The notes below the pieces were generated by a model that did no database searches, was not told where the DNA came from, and was given only the letters and a program-made list of their open reading frames with translations. Source: Sphingomonas aerophila (GTDB lineage: Bacteria; Pseudomonadota; Alphaproteobacteria; Sphingomonadales; Sphingomonadaceae). From it: DNA of 64,000 nucleotides. Location: the NCBI RefSeq assembly GCF_014199305.1, contig NZ_JACIJK010000005.1, positions 248,001-312,000 of the forward strand, in the 5' to 3' direction. Shown here piece by piece: positions 16,514 through 26,218 of the stretch (its first letter is position 1; every line of letters begins with the position of its first letter). A program made the position numbers and the translations under genes.

Positions 16514-18409
16514 GTGAGGGAAGCTTCTTCGGTCGACAACGAGATGGTGGGCGGCGACGGCCAGGGCAACAAGGCCCCGGACGGCGGTCGCGCTGCTGGC
16601 GAACCGGGCCGGCTTCAGATCGAGCTCGATCGGCAATGGATCCGGTTCGTGCTGGTCGCCTGGGCGGCGGTGGCCGCCTGGTATGTGTGGCAGCGCTGGG
16701 GCGCGATCCGTTGGCTGGCACTGGGCGACACTGACGACAATATGCGCTTGATGCAGGTGCGCGCCTGGCTGAATGGCCAGGGCTGGTATGACCTGCGCCA
16801 GTATCGGCTCAATCCGCCGCAGGGCTTCGACATCCACTGGAGCCGCATCGTCGACCTGCCGATCGCCGGCCTGATCCTGTTCTTTCGCCTGTTCACGTCA
16901 AACGCCTGGGCAGAGCGGCTGGCCTGCGGCATCGCCCCGTTGCTGCCACTCGCCGTTGCGATGCTGGGCATTGCCGCCACCGCGCGGCGGCTGATCGCGG
17001 CCTTGGCCTGGCCGGTCGCGCTCGCGTTCATCCTTATCGCGCCGACCACAATGCTGATGTTCATGCCAGAGCGCATCGACCATCACGGATGGCAGCTCGC
17101 GATGCTGAGCCTTACGGTGGCCGGGCTGTGCGACACGCGGGGCCCGCGCGGCGGCGCGCTGGTCGGAATCGCGAGCGCGATCAGCCTCGGCATCGGGCTG
17201 GAGATGCTGCCTTATTGCCTGATGGCGGGGGCGATCATCGCGCTGCGCTGGGTGTGGGATAGGGCGGAGGCGGCGCGGCTTCAGGTTTATGGCCTGATGC
17301 TGGCGGGCGCGAACGCCGCAGGCTTCGCTGCCTTCGCATCCAACGCCAATCAGCTGCCCCGCTGCGATGCGTTGACGCCGGTGTGGCTTAGCGTCGTGGT
17401 GGTCGCGGGTGCGCTGTTGTTTGCCGCGGCGCGGGCCAACCCCCAGTCGCGCGCGGCGCGCCTGGGCCTGGCCGTTGCGGCAGGCGCGATCGTCGCGGCC
17501 GGTTTCGCGCTGTTTTTCCCGCAATGCCTCGGCCGGCCCGAACAGGTGTCGCCGGAGCTTGCCCGCACCTGGCTGGACAACGTCAAGGAAGCCAAGCCGA
17601 TCTACAAGCACCCGTTCCGGGTCGGCTTCCCGATCGCGGTGCTACCCGCGATCGGCCTGCTCGGCGCCATTCTGGCGACGTGGCGGGCCCGGCGGACGCC
17701 CGCGCTGGTGGGCTGGGCGGCGGTGGCGTTGTTCACCGCCTTCGCCTGCGCCATGTTGTTGTGGCAGGTGCGCGCCGGGCCGGCGGCGCAGTTGCTGGCA
17801 GTGCCGGGTGCGGTGGCGCTCACCTGGGTCCTGGTGGCGTTCACTCTGGGGCACCATTCGGTGTTCGTGCGGGTGTTCGGCACGGTGGGCGCGGTGCTGA
17901 TTGCGACCGGCAGCTTCGTGGGCCTGGTCATGAAGCCGCTGAGCATCAATCTGTTCGGGCACCAGCTGGTGAACTACCTGCCGCCGGATCGGCCCAGCGC
18001 CTATACCCGGCGCGTCAATCGCGCGACTGGGCGCTGCATGACGCAGCCGGCGCTGCGGCCGCTGAACCATTATCCGGCGCAGACTGTCTTCACCTTCACC
18101 GATCTTGGCCCGCGGTTGATCGTGCTGACCCACCACAGCGCCATCGCCGGCCCGTATCACCGCAACGGCGATGCGATCCTGGACGTCCAGCACGCCTTCA
18201 GCCGATCGTCGGAGAACGCCCACGCGATCATGCGCCGCCACGGCGCGACCATGCTGATGGTGTGTCCGGACATGGCGGAATCGACCATTTATCGGGCGCG
18301 CAACCCCGGCGGCTTCTACGATCAGTTGGCGCACGGAAAGAAGTTCAGTTGGCTGACGCCGCTTCCCCTGCCCGCCGGGTCGCCGCTACGCCTGTTCCGG
18401 ATCGACTAA
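16514..18409 (+). CDS. STT3/AglB-like GT-C membrane glycosyltransferase, undescribed specificity
   Basis: A 631-residue polytopic membrane protein with roughly 11-12 hydrophobic helices and a soluble C-terminal part (about residues 490-631). In the first periplasmic loop, LGDTDDNMRLMQVRAWL carries an acidic motif placed as in GT-C enzymes, followed by RLNPPQGFDIHWSRIVDLP. A second motif, MPERIDHHGWQL, resembles the short acidic/His loop of STT3/AglB oligosaccharyltransferases. No WWDYG motif is seen. It probably uses a polyprenyl-linked donor to modify an acceptor at the outer face of the membrane. The GTG start has GGGTGGA upstream; ATG 16544 is an alternative. Family and fold are inference from motifs. 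Confidence 0.75.
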   Translation: MREASSVDNEMVGGDGQGNKAPDGGRAAGEPGRLQIELDRQWIRFVLVAWAAVAAWYVWQRWGAIRWLALGDTDDNMRLMQVRAWLNGQGWYDLRQYRLNPPQGFDIHWSRIVDLPIAGLILFFRLFTSNAWAERLACGIAPLLPLAVAMLGIAATARRLIAALAWPVALAFILIAPTTMLMFMPERIDHHGWQLAMLSLTVAGLCDTRGPRGGALVGIASAISLGIGLEMLPYCLMAGAIIALRWVWDRAEAARLQVYGLMLAGANAAGFAAFASNANQLPRCDALTPVWLSVVVVAGALLFAAARANPQSRAARLGLAVAAGAIVAAGFALFFPQCLGRPEQVSPELARTWLDNVKEAKPIYKHPFRVGFPIAVLPAIGLLGAILATWRARRTPALVGWAAVALFTAFACAMLLWQVRAGPAAQLLAVPGAVALTWVLVAFTLGHHSVFVRVFGTVGAVLIATGSFVGLVMKPLSINLFGHQLVNYLPPDRPSAYTRRVNRATGRCMTQPALRPLNHYPAQTVFTFTDLGPRLIVLTHHSAIAGPYHRNGDAILDVQHAFSRSSENAHAIMRRHGATMLMVCPDMAESTIYRARNPGGFYDQLAHGKKFSWLTPLPLPAGSPLRLFRID

Positions 18410-18438
18410 GGGTCGGTCCGGCAGGCGTTTTGGCGAGG

Positions 18439-19059
18439 TTAGCGCAGCTGTACCTGTAGTCCGTCGATCACGAACTGCACCGCCAGTGCCGCCAGCAGCA
18501 CGCCCAGCAGCCGCGTGATCACCGCTTCGATCCGGGCGCCCAACATCCGCATCAGCGGGCCTGCCGCCAACAACGACAACAAGGTCAGCAACAGGATCGT
18601 CGCCATCGCGGCCAGCACCACAAAGGTGCGCTCCAGCCCGTCATTGCGCGCCATCAGCAGCATGGTGGTCGCAATCGATCCCGGCCCCGCGATCATCGGC
18701 ATGGCCATGGGAAAGATGGACACGTCCTCGATCTCCGGCGTCTCGGCCACCTTGGCGGCGCGGTCCTCACGCCGCTGCGTGCGCTTTTCAAACACCATTT
18801 CGAGCGCGATCAGGAACAGCATGATGCCGCCCGCGATGCGGAAGCTCGCCAGGCTGATCCCCAGCCCCTTCAGCAGGTCCTCGCCGACCAGCGCGAACAC
18901 TAGCAGGATCGCCGCCGACACCAGCACCGCCCGGACGGCCATTGCACGCCGATGCGTCGCGGTGGCGCCCGCGGTCAGCCCGGCAAAGATCGGCGCGCAG
19001 CCCGGCGGATCGATGACCAGGAAGAACGTGACGAGCGAGGAAACGAACAGCTCGAGCAT
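18439..19059 (-). CDS. MarC family integral membrane protein
   Basis: A 206-residue protein with six predicted helices. Family motifs are SLVTFFLVIDPPGCAPIFAGL, ALVGEDLLKGLGIS, FRIAGGIMLFLIALEMVF and FPMAMPMIAGPGSIATTML. ATG 19059 starts the first membrane helix directly. The function of the family is not established; it is not an antibiotic efflux pump despite the name. It lies 16 bases downstream of folD and probably ends that operon. Confidence 0.88.
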   Translation of the reverse strand: MLELFVSSLVTFFLVIDPPGCAPIFAGLTAGATATHRRAMAVRAVLVSAAILLVFALVGEDLLKGLGISLASFRIAGGIMLFLIALEMVFEKRTQRREDRAAKVAETPEIEDVSIFPMAMPMIAGPGSIATTMLLMARNDGLERTFVVLAAMATILLLTLLSLLAAGPLMRMLGARIEAVITRLLGVLLAALAVQFVIDGLQVQLR

Positions 19060-19075
19060 CAGCGGGCCTGCCCGC

Positions 19076-19966
19076 TCATGCAGCAGCGCCGTCGATCGTC
19101 GCCAGGTCCAGCGACACGCCTTCACGACGGGCAGCGGCGACCAGCGTGTTGCGCAACAGGCAAGCGATGGTCATCGGCCCGACCCCGCCCGGCACCGGCG
19201 TGATCGCGCCCGCAACCTCGCTCGCGGCCGCGAAGTCGACGTCGCCGACCAGCCCCGTGTCGGTCCGGTTGATGCCGACGTCGATCACCGTTGCACCCGG
19301 CTTGATCGCCGCGGCGGGAACGAAGCCGGGGATGCCGACCGCCGCCACGACGATGTCCGCCTGGCGGATATGCGCAAACGCGTCGCGGGTTCGGCTGTGC
19401 ACCACCGTCACCGTGCAGCTTTCACGCAGCAGTAATTGCGCCATCGGCTTGCCAACGATGTTGGAGCGCCCCACCACCACCGCTTCCAGTCCGGCAAGAT
19501 GCGGGTGAATGGTCCGGAGCAGCAGGATGCACCCCAGCGGCGTGCAGGGCACCAGCCCGTCCAGCCCCGTCGCCAGCCGCCCGGCATTGACCGGGTGGAA
19601 GCCATCGACGTCCTTGTCCGGGTCGATCGCCTCGATCACCGCCTGCGTATCGACGGCAGCGGGTAGCGGCAGCTGGACCAGGATGCCGTCCACCGCAGGA
19701 TCTGCGTTCAACCGCCCGACAAGGTCGAGCAGTTCCGCCGTGGTGGTCGTGTCGGGCAGGCGATGCTCGATGCTCTCCATCCCCGCCTCTCGGGTCGCGC
19801 GGCCCTTGTTGCGGACGTACACGGCCGACGCCGCATCCTCGCCCACCAGCACCACGGCCAGCCCCGGCGCCCGTCCGGTGGCGTCGCGAAAGGCGGGCAC
19901 CTGTGCCGCGACGCGGGCGCGCAGCTCCGCCGCAATCGCCTTGCCGTTGATAATGGTCGCGCTCAT
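19076..19966 (-). CDS. folD: Bifunctional methylenetetrahydrofolate dehydrogenase/cyclohydrolase (FolD)
   Basis: A 296-residue cytosolic enzyme of one-carbon metabolism. The catalytic Tyr and Lys are in [16 protein letters not shown], with [11 protein letters not shown] and the NADP-binding [18 protein letters not shown]. The C-terminus contains [16 protein letters not shown]. It is preceded on the same strand by a yggT-type gene and followed by marC. Confidence 0.96.
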   Translation of the reverse strand: MSATIINGKAIAAELRARVAAQVPAFRDATGRAPGLAVVLVGEDAASAVYVRNKGRATREAGMESIEHRLPDTTTTAELLDLVGRLNADPAVDGILVQLPLPAAVDTQAVIEAIDPDKDVDGFHPVNAGRLATGLDGLVPCTPLGCILLLRTIHPHLAGLEAVVVGRSNIVGKPMAQLLLRESCTVTVVHSRTRDAFAHIRQADIVVAAVGIPGFVPAAAIKPGATVIDVGINRTDTGLVGDVDFAAASEVAGAITPVPGGVGPMTIACLLRNTLVAAARREGVSLDLATIDGAAA

Positions 19967-19986
19967 GCCGCCCCCGTTGGATCAGT

Positions 19987-20292
19987 TCAGAAGGTTGCGC
20001 CGGCGCTCATCTGAGACAGGATCGCGTTGTCGATGATGCGGTTCAGGATCGCGATCGCGAGCAGCACCACGATCGGCGACAGGTCCAGCGCGCCAAAGTC
20101 GGGCAGAACCCGGCGGATCGGCCGGTACAGCGGATCGGTGATACGCCCCAGGGCGTACCAGATCTGCCGGACGATATCGTTGCCCGTGTTGATGACGTTG
20201 AACGCGATCAGCCAGGACAGCACTGCCTGAATGACGATCACCCACCAGATGACGTTCAGCAGCATTTGGCAGATCTGGAGAATGGTGATCAA
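19987..20292 (-). CDS. YggT family membrane protein
   Basis: A 101-residue protein with two YggT-type helices. Signatures are VIVIQAVLSWLIAFNVI, LGRITDPLYRPIRRVLP and ALDLSPIVVLLAIAILNRI. It starts at TTG with GGGGAG upstream. YggT proteins are small inner-membrane proteins linked to osmotic response or cell division. It sits 20 bases before folD. Confidence 0.9.
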   Translation of the reverse strand: MITILQICQMLLNVIWWVIVIQAVLSWLIAFNVINTGNDIVRQIWYALGRITDPLYRPIRRVLPDFGALDLSPIVVLLAIAILNRIIDNAILSQMSAGATF

Positions 20293-20371
20293 GCGCGGCT
20301 CCCCGGGTTGTTGGGAAGTGTATAGGGATGCGCCCGCGCTATCGCCACACCTGCGTTACGACCGGCCGCTC

Positions 20372-21271
20372 TTACGCCCGCACCAGCGTGCCGACGCCGG
20401 TCCGGGTGAAGATCTCCAGCAGCAGCGCATGGGGTACACGGCCGTCGAGGATGACCGCTGCGTCGACGCCCGACTCGACCGCCGCTACGCAGGTGTCGAG
20501 CTTGGGGATCATGCCGCCGGTGATCGTGCCATCGGCCTTCAGCGCGGCGATGTCGCCGGGGTGTAGGTCGGTCATCAGCGTGCCGTCCTTGGCCAGGACG
20601 CCCGGCACGTCGGTGAGCAGGAAGAACCGCGCCGCGCCCAGCGCCGCCGCGACCGCGCCCGCCATGGTATCGGCGTTGATGTTATAGGTGTGGCCGTCAT
20701 TGCCGGCCGCGACCGGCGCGATCACGGGGATGATGCCCTCGCGCGAGAGGCTGTCGATCAGCCGCCGGTCGACCGCCACGGGTTCGCCGACAAAGCCCAG
20801 ATCGACGTGCCGCTCGATCCCCTGAAGCGGGTCGGCGGCGCGGTGTGCGATCTTCTCGGCGCGGACCAGGCCCGCGTCCTTGCCCGACACGCCCACCGCG
20901 CGACCGCCGGCCTGGCCGATCCAGCCGACGATTTCCTTGTTGATCGATCCCGCCAGGACCATTTCGGCGATATCAGCGGTCTGCTTGTCGGTAACGCGGA
21001 GCCCGCCGACAAAGGTGCTGTCGACCCCCAGCCGCTTCAGCATGGCGCCGATCTGCGGGCCGCCGCCGTGCACCACGACCGGATTGATCCCGACCTGCTG
21101 CAACAACACCACGTCCTCGGCGAAGTCGCGCTGCAACTCGGGCGCGCCCATCGCGTGGCCGCCATATTTCACCACGAACGTCTGCCCGGCATAGCGCTGG
21201 AGATAGGGCAGCGCTTCCGTCAGCGTTTCCGCCTTGGCAAGCAGTTGGGCACTGGGAGCGTAGTCGGTCAT
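20372..21271 (-). CDS. argB: Acetylglutamate kinase
   Basis: A 299-residue amino-acid kinase phosphorylating N-acetylglutamate in arginine synthesis. Motifs: [59 protein letters not shown] and [12 protein letters not shown]. The ATG at 21271 gives the standard N-terminus; a longer open frame comes from overlap with the upstream gene. It begins 11 bases after the stop of the queuosine-precursor transporter gene. Confidence 0.95.
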   Translation of the reverse strand: MTDYAPSAQLLAKAETLTEALPYLQRYAGQTFVVKYGGHAMGAPELQRDFAEDVVLLQQVGINPVVVHGGGPQIGAMLKRLGVDSTFVGGLRVTDKQTADIAEMVLAGSINKEIVGWIGQAGGRAVGVSGKDAGLVRAEKIAHRAADPLQGIERHVDLGFVGEPVAVDRRLIDSLSREGIIPVIAPVAAGNDGHTYNINADTMAGAVAAALGAARFFLLTDVPGVLAKDGTLMTDLHPGDIAALKADGTITGGMIPKLDTCVAAVESGVDAAVILDGRVPHALLLEIFTRTGVGTLVRA

Positions 21272-21282
21272 GGGCGCGCGCG

Positions 21283-21969
21283 TTACGCGGGCGTGGCGGT
21301 CCCGTCCAGCCGCCGTCCCAGCGCGACAAAGACATAGATCAGCGGCGGCACCAGCACGGCGGACAAAACCACCTTCACCAGCATCTGTCCGACCAGCAGG
21401 GAGGTGATCGGGAATTCGCCGTAAAAGGCGATGGTCACGAACAGCAGCGTGTCGACGATCTGGCTGAGCATCCCCGCTACCGCGGCGCGGAGCCAGAGCA
21501 ACCGGCTGCCCTCGCGCCCCTTGAGCGCGGCGAAGATGGTGACGTTCAGTGATTGGGACACGCCATAGGCGATAATGCCGCCAAGCCAGATGCGCCACGT
21601 CGCGAACAGCACGAGCTGGATGGCATCGCGGTTCGCGGGCTGCATGTCCGGCGACGGCGGCAGGACCCAGACCAGCGCGGACAGCAGGATCGATACGATG
21701 AGCGGTATGAAGCCGAGCCGGACCAGCCGGGTCGCGACCTCTCCCCCATGAAGCTCCGCAATCGCGCTGGACGTCACCACCAGCAGCAGGAACGCGCTGA
21801 TCCCCGCCTCGATCGCAAGCGGGGGCAGGCCCAGCACCGGCCCAAGCGCCGACAAGGGGCCAAGCGCCACCTGCTTGTTGCCCAGCACGCCCGCAATGCA
21901 GACCATGCCGCCGTAGAAGATCGAGAAGGCGAACAACGAACGCGAGATCGCGGGAGGGGGGGAAGCCAT
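21283..21969 (-). CDS. Queuosine precursor transporter (VUT/YhhQ family)
   Basis: A 228-residue membrane protein with about six helices. The run [56 protein letters not shown] and [17 protein letters not shown] is typical of the VUT family that imports preQ0/preQ1. It may be the first gene of the run ending in marC. No queuosine synthesis gene is close by, and no preQ1 riboswitch is evident upstream. Confidence 0.88.
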   Translation of the reverse strand: MASPPPAISRSLFAFSIFYGGMVCIAGVLGNKQVALGPLSALGPVLGLPPLAIEAGISAFLLLVVTSSAIAELHGGEVATRLVRLGFIPLIVSILLSALVWVLPPSPDMQPANRDAIQLVLFATWRIWLGGIIAYGVSQSLNVTIFAALKGREGSRLLWLRAAVAGMLSQIVDTLLFVTIAFYGEFPITSLLVGQMLVKVVLSAVLVPPLIYVFVALGRRLDGTATPA

Positions 21970-22286
21970 CGCTGGAGTGCTAGCGACTTTCGCCGCGCCG
22001 GCAAAGCGCCCGCTTTGTTCGATTTTTCTGTCCTACAACCCCCTGTACGGGGCAGACGACCCATGATGACGACCCGCCCTGCCCCACACCCTGCCGCCGC
22101 GGTCCGCGTGGAATTTGCGCCGGCGGACGGATTTCAGGGCGTCACCAGTGTCACGCCGCACGGCGCAGCGTCCCAATTCGCCAATGCACGACCGTGGCTC
22201 CGGCTTGCCCGACCCGCCTTCCCTTCCCTATGCTGCGCAGCGGTGAAGGGCGGACGCGTGCCGGGCCTCACGGGGGACTCAGCGCG
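21970..22286. other. Divergent intergenic region
   Basis: About 317 bases between the queuosine transporter and nucleoside transporter genes, which are divergent. It should hold both promoters. Short frames here (for example from ATG 22063) have no recognisable product. I see no clear -35/-10 pair, hairpin or repeat. Confidence 0.4.
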
Positions 22287-23555
22287 TTGAACCGTATCCT
22301 GATCGGCCTGATCGGCATTGTTGTCATTCTTTTGATCGCGTTCGCCCTGTCGACGAACCGTCGTGCCATCCGGCCGCGGATCGTGGGCGCGGCGTTTGCA
22401 TTGCAGGCGGCGATTGCCGTGATCGTGCTCTATTGGTCGCCCGGCCGCAGCGCGCTGGCAGGCGCGTCGGCTGGCGTGTCGGCGCTGCTCGGCTATGCCA
22501 AGGCGGGGGTCGATTTCCTGTTCGGCCCGCTCGCCAGCCCGGCGATCGGCGGCAACAGCTTTGCGATCGCCGCGCTGCCGGTGATCATCTTCTTCGCCAG
22601 CCTGGTGTCGATCCTGTACTATCTGGGGGTCATGCAGTTGGTGGTGCGCTGGATCGGCGGCGCCATCGAATGGGTGATCGGCGCGTCCAAGGTCGAATCG
22701 CTGTGCGCGGCGGCGAACATCTTTGTCGGCCAGTCCGAATCGCCGCTGGTGATCCGCCCCTATCTCGCCGGCCTCACGCCCGCTCAGCTATTCACGGTCA
22801 TGACCAGCGGCATGGCGGGCGTCGCGGGGACGATCCTGGCGGCTTATGCCTCGATGGGGATCAGCATCGACTATCTGCTGGCGGCAAGCTTCATGGCGGC
22901 GCCGGGCGGCATCCTGATGGCCAAGATCATCATGCCCGACACCGCGACCCCGGCCGAGCCGGAGCTGCCGCTGGGCGTTGCCGGTGGTGAGCCCATCCCG
23001 GGCGAGCCGCTGCCCGATGCGACGCATGACGAGGAAAAGCCCGCCAACCTGATCATGGCGGCTGCACAGGGCGCACAGACGGGCGTGAAGCTGGCGGTGG
23101 CGGTTGGCGCAATGGTGCTCGCCTTTGTGGCGCTGGTCGCGCTCGCCAACGGCCTGCTCGGCAGCGTTGGCGGCCTGTTCGGTTATCCGCAGCTGAGCTT
23201 CCAGGGGCTGCTCGGCTACGTGTTCCAGCCGGTGATGTTCCTGCTCAACATTCCCTGGCGCGAAGCGGGGATCGCGGGCGGGCTTTTCGGCGAGAAGATC
23301 GTGCTGAACGAGTTCGTCGCTTACATCGACCTTGGCAAGCAGGCGGCGCAGCTGTCGCAGCGGACGGTGGCGATCGTCACCTTTGCCCTGTGCGGCTTTG
23401 CCAATTTCTCCTCCATCGCGATCCAGATGGCGGTGACGGGCAGCCTGGCGCCCAACCAGCGGCCCCACATCGCGCGGCTGGGGCTACGGGCGCTGGCGGC
23501 GGGAAGCCTGGCCAATCTGATGAGCGCGGCGCTGGCCGGGCTGCTGATCGGCTGA
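22287..23555 (+). CDS. NupC-type concentrative nucleoside transporter (CNT family)
   Basis: A protein of about 422 residues with about 10 helices. Family motifs are [41 protein letters not shown] and RPYLAG, with NEFVAYIDL and [14 protein letters not shown] near the C-terminus. CNT proteins import nucleosides with cations. The TTG at 22287 sits at the first helix with GGGGGA about 10 bases upstream. ATG 22230 is an alternative but adds Arg/Gly-rich residues. A TMEM175-like gene begins 6 bases after the stop. Confidence 0.9.
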   Translation: MNRILIGLIGIVVILLIAFALSTNRRAIRPRIVGAAFALQAAIAVIVLYWSPGRSALAGASAGVSALLGYAKAGVDFLFGPLASPAIGGNSFAIAALPVIIFFASLVSILYYLGVMQLVVRWIGGAIEWVIGASKVESLCAAANIFVGQSESPLVIRPYLAGLTPAQLFTVMTSGMAGVAGTILAAYASMGISIDYLLAASFMAAPGGILMAKIIMPDTATPAEPELPLGVAGGEPIPGEPLPDATHDEEKPANLIMAAAQGAQTGVKLAVAVGAMVLAFVALVALANGLLGSVGGLFGYPQLSFQGLLGYVFQPVMFLLNIPWREAGIAGGLFGEKIVLNEFVAYIDLGKQAAQLSQRTVAIVTFALCGFANFSSIAIQMAVTGSLAPNQRPHIARLGLRALAAGSLANLMSAALAGLLIG

Positions 23556-23560
23556 CGGCG

Positions 23561-24196
23561 ATGTCGGCGCTCGACCACGGCTCCGCGCACCGGCTCGAAC
23601 GGCTGGTCTTCTTCTCGGACGCCGTGTTCGCAATCGCCATCACCTTGCTGGTGATCGAGCTGCACCCGCCGCACCTGCACTATGGCCAGCCGTTTGCGGA
23701 ACAGGCGCAGGCGCTGCTGCAACTGGTGCCGGAGTTCTGGGGCTTTGCGGTCAGCTTCTGGGTAATCGGCGCTTTTTGGGCAGGGCATCACCGCGCCTTT
23801 GCCCTGGCCGCGCGCTGGGACGAGCGGCTGATCGTCAGCAATTTGTGGTTCCTGCTGGCGATCGCGTCGACACCGTTCTTCACCGCGTTCATGAGCGCCA
23901 ACACCTTCGCGAGGTTGCCGGTGATGCTGTATTGCGCGTGGCTGCTGGCGGCGGCGCTGCTCAACCTCAACCTGCAACGCCATGTGCTGCGCGCGCCGGT
24001 GGTGGCCGAGGATGCCCACCCGGCGCTGCTTGCCACCTATCGCCGGCGCGGGCGGGCGGTGGTGCTGGGCGCGGCGATTGCGCTGGTCGCATCGGCGCTG
24101 ATGCCCTATCCCGCGTTCGGGCTCGCCCTGCTGCTCAGCATGCCCTTGTGGCGCATCCTTTTAGCGCGGGGCGGCAGGGGCGCTACCGCCGCCTGA
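23561..24196 (+). CDS. TMEM175-type (DUF1211) membrane protein, putative potassium channel
   Basis: A 211-residue protein with six helices. The family signature RLVFFSDAVFAIAITLLVIEL opens the first helix; FWVIGAFWAGHHRAF and FTAFMSANTFARLPVMLY follow. Bacterial TMEM175 proteins form tetrameric potassium channels. It starts 6 bases after the nucleoside transporter stop, so they are likely co-transcribed, though a functional link is not obvious. Confidence 0.85.
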   Translation: MSALDHGSAHRLERLVFFSDAVFAIAITLLVIELHPPHLHYGQPFAEQAQALLQLVPEFWGFAVSFWVIGAFWAGHHRAFALAARWDERLIVSNLWFLLAIASTPFFTAFMSANTFARLPVMLYCAWLLAAALLNLNLQRHVLRAPVVAEDAHPALLATYRRRGRAVVLGAAIALVASALMPYPAFGLALLLSMPLWRILLARGGRGATAA

Positions 24197-24425
24197 TCGC
24201 AAGGCGGAGGAGGCCCAGCAGCGCGATCACCGCCCAGGCACCTTCCACGATGGCGGCGGACAGGTTCCAGTCGTGCCACAGGCTGGCGAGGATCAGGCTG
24301 GCGCCCGCGGCATTGCCCGCCAGCGCCGGTGCTCGTTTCGGGTCCGCTCGCCCGGCAACGGTCAGTGCATAGGTGCCAAGGATCAGCGCGGTGCCCACCA
24401 ACCCGATGGCGTCGCTTCCCGTCAC
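24183..24425 (-). CDS. Small CBU_0592-like membrane protein
   Basis: An 80-residue protein with three hydrophobic segments: LVGTALILGTYALTVAG, ALAGNAAGASLILASLW and VEGAWAVIALLGLLRLAI, with a basic end. The pattern matches the small CBU_0592-like membrane domain. The GTG start overlaps the stop of the dehydrogenase gene by four bases (GTGA), which indicates translational coupling. It converges with and slightly overlaps the TMEM175-like gene. Function unknown. Confidence 0.65.
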   Translation of the reverse strand: MTGSDAIGLVGTALILGTYALTVAGRADPKRAPALAGNAAGASLILASLWHDWNLSAAIVEGAWAVIALLGLLRLAIRRR

Positions 24426-25291
24426 CGCGTTGGCACCGGTTCCGGCCCGGTCCAGTCGTAAAAGCCGCGGCCGACCTTTTTCCCGTACCAGCCCGCCTCG
24501 ACATATTTGACCAGCAGGGGCGCCGGGCGGAACTTGGGATCGCCCGTGCCCTCGAACAGCACGCGGGTAATGTCGAGGCAGGTGTCCAGCCCGATGAAGT
24601 CGGCCAGCGTCAGCGGCCCCATCGGGTGATTGAGGCCCAGCCGGCAGGCGGTGTCGATATCGCGCACGCTCGCGACGCCCTCCCCCAGCGCAAAGCACGC
24701 CTCATTGAGCATCGGCATCAGCACGCGGTTGACGATAAAGCCGGGCGCGTCGTTCGCATGGACGATCTCCTTGCCCAGCGTCCGCCCGAATGCTTCCACC
24801 CGCGCCACCGTCTCGTCGCTGGTCGCAAGGCCGCGGATCAGCTCGATCAGCCCCATGACCGGCACCGGGTTGAAGAAATGCACGCCCATGAAGCGCGCGG
24901 GATCGGGGGATGCCTGAGCCAGCCGGGTGATCGGGATCGATGACGTGTTGGAGGCGAGCACCGCGTCGGATGCCAGAACCGCGCCGACTTCGGTGAAGAT
25001 CTGACGCTTCAACGGTTCGCGCTCGGTGGCCGCCTCGATCACCAGGCTGGCGGGTGCCATGGCGGACAGCGCGTCCACCGGCTCGATCAGCGCCAGCGCA
25101 GTATCGCGGGCGTCCGCGGTGATCTTTTCCTTGTCAACCTGACGCGCGAGCTGCTTGGCGATCCCGGCCTTGCCCGCCTCCGCCCGTTCACGCGAGACGT
25201 CGGACAGCAGCACGCGATATCCTGCCTGGGCCGCGACCTGCGCGATCCCCGCGCCCATCTGCCCCGCCCCGATCACGCCCACGGTGTTCAT
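24422..25291 (-). CDS. 3-hydroxybutyryl-CoA dehydrogenase
   Basis: A 289-residue enzyme oxidising or reducing 3-hydroxyacyl-CoA with NAD(P). The Rossmann motif is VGVIGAGQMGAGIAQVAA. The catalytic Ser/His region is LASNTSSIPITRLA and GVHFFNPVPVMGLIELI, with NDAPGFIVNRVL, LNHPMGPLTLADFIGLD and YGKKVGRGFYDW. ATG 25291 is preferred over ATG 25297 because AGGAG is 8 bases from the former and only 2 from the latter. It may serve fatty-acid, phenylacetate or PHA-related metabolism. Confidence 0.93.
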   Translation of the reverse strand: MNTVGVIGAGQMGAGIAQVAAQAGYRVLLSDVSRERAEAGKAGIAKQLARQVDKEKITADARDTALALIEPVDALSAMAPASLVIEAATEREPLKRQIFTEVGAVLASDAVLASNTSSIPITRLAQASPDPARFMGVHFFNPVPVMGLIELIRGLATSDETVARVEAFGRTLGKEIVHANDAPGFIVNRVLMPMLNEACFALGEGVASVRDIDTACRLGLNHPMGPLTLADFIGLDTCLDITRVLFEGTGDPKFRPAPLLVKYVEAGWYGKKVGRGFYDWTGPEPVPTR

Positions 25292-25357
25292 CAGCATCTC
25301 TCCTGTTCCCGCCCGCGCTTAGCCGCTAGCGTGGCCCCGGGGAACGGGGGAGACGAC

Positions 25358-26218
25358 ATGGATTTTGTGCCGATCGCGCTGGGCGACAACGGGATCCTGC
25401 GGCCAAGGCGCTGGCGCCCGGCGATTGCGTTCGGCTGGATGTTGGCGCTGTTCGCGGTGTTTATCGCGTTTTCCGCGGTCGGTTCGGTGCTGCGCGGGCC
25501 ACTTCACCAGTCCGCCACGGTGGCGAACATCGGGGGCACGCTGTCGCTGGTCGCGCTCTTTGTCGTGTACGCGGCGCTGGTTCGCCGGGTGGAGAAGCGC
25601 CCGGTCGAGGAACTGCGCCTGTCGGCGCTGCCGCGCGACCTGGGCCTTGGCCTGTTGATCGGGACGGGGATGTTCGCGCTGGTCTTTGCCAGCCTGCGGC
25701 TGCTCGGCGCGTACACCCTTGCGCGGGCCAATTGGTATGACTGGCCGAACGACCTGTTGACCTACACCAAGGTCGGCCTGGTGGAGGAGTTGCTGACGCG
25801 CGCGATCATCTTTCGCCTGCTGATGCGCGCCGCCGGAGTGTGGCCGGCTATCATCCTGTCTTCGCTGCTGTTCGGCGGCGGTCACCTGGGCAATCCGAAC
25901 GCGACCTGGCTGGGCGCGGTGGCGATCGCGATCGAAGCGGGTACGATGCTGGCGGGCTTTTACCTCCTGACCGGGCGGCTGTGGATGTCGGTCGGCGTGC
26001 ACATCGCCTGGAACATGATGCAGGGGCCGGTGTTCGGCGCGCGCGTGTCGGGCCATGTCGAGAATGGCAGCCTGTTCGCCAGCGCCCCCGTGAGCGGCGC
26101 CCCCGAGTGGCTGTCCGGCGGCATCTTTGGCCCCGAAGCATCGGTGTCGGCGATGGTCGTCGGGCTGGCCGTCTTCATCATCACCTGGATTGGCGCGCGG
26201 CGGCGCGGCTTCGTCTAG
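25358..26218 (+). CDS. CPBP family intramembrane metalloprotease
   Basis: A 286-residue membrane protein with about eight helices. The three CPBP/Abi active-site motifs are present: EELLTR (EExxxR) with the Glu pair, FGGGHLG (FxxxH), and HIAWN (HxxxN). GGGGGAGA lies just before ATG 25358. Family members cleave CAAX-type or other membrane substrates or act as scaffolds. It converges with egtD, overlapping its end by four bases. Confidence 0.88.
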   Translation: MDFVPIALGDNGILRPRRWRPAIAFGWMLALFAVFIAFSAVGSVLRGPLHQSATVANIGGTLSLVALFVVYAALVRRVEKRPVEELRLSALPRDLGLGLLIGTGMFALVFASLRLLGAYTLARANWYDWPNDLLTYTKVGLVEELLTRAIIFRLLMRAAGVWPAIILSSLLFGGGHLGNPNATWLGAVAIAIEAGTMLAGFYLLTGRLWMSVGVHIAWNMMQGPVFGARVSGHVENGSLFASAPVSGAPEWLSGGIFGPEASVSAMVVGLAVFIITWIGARRRGFV

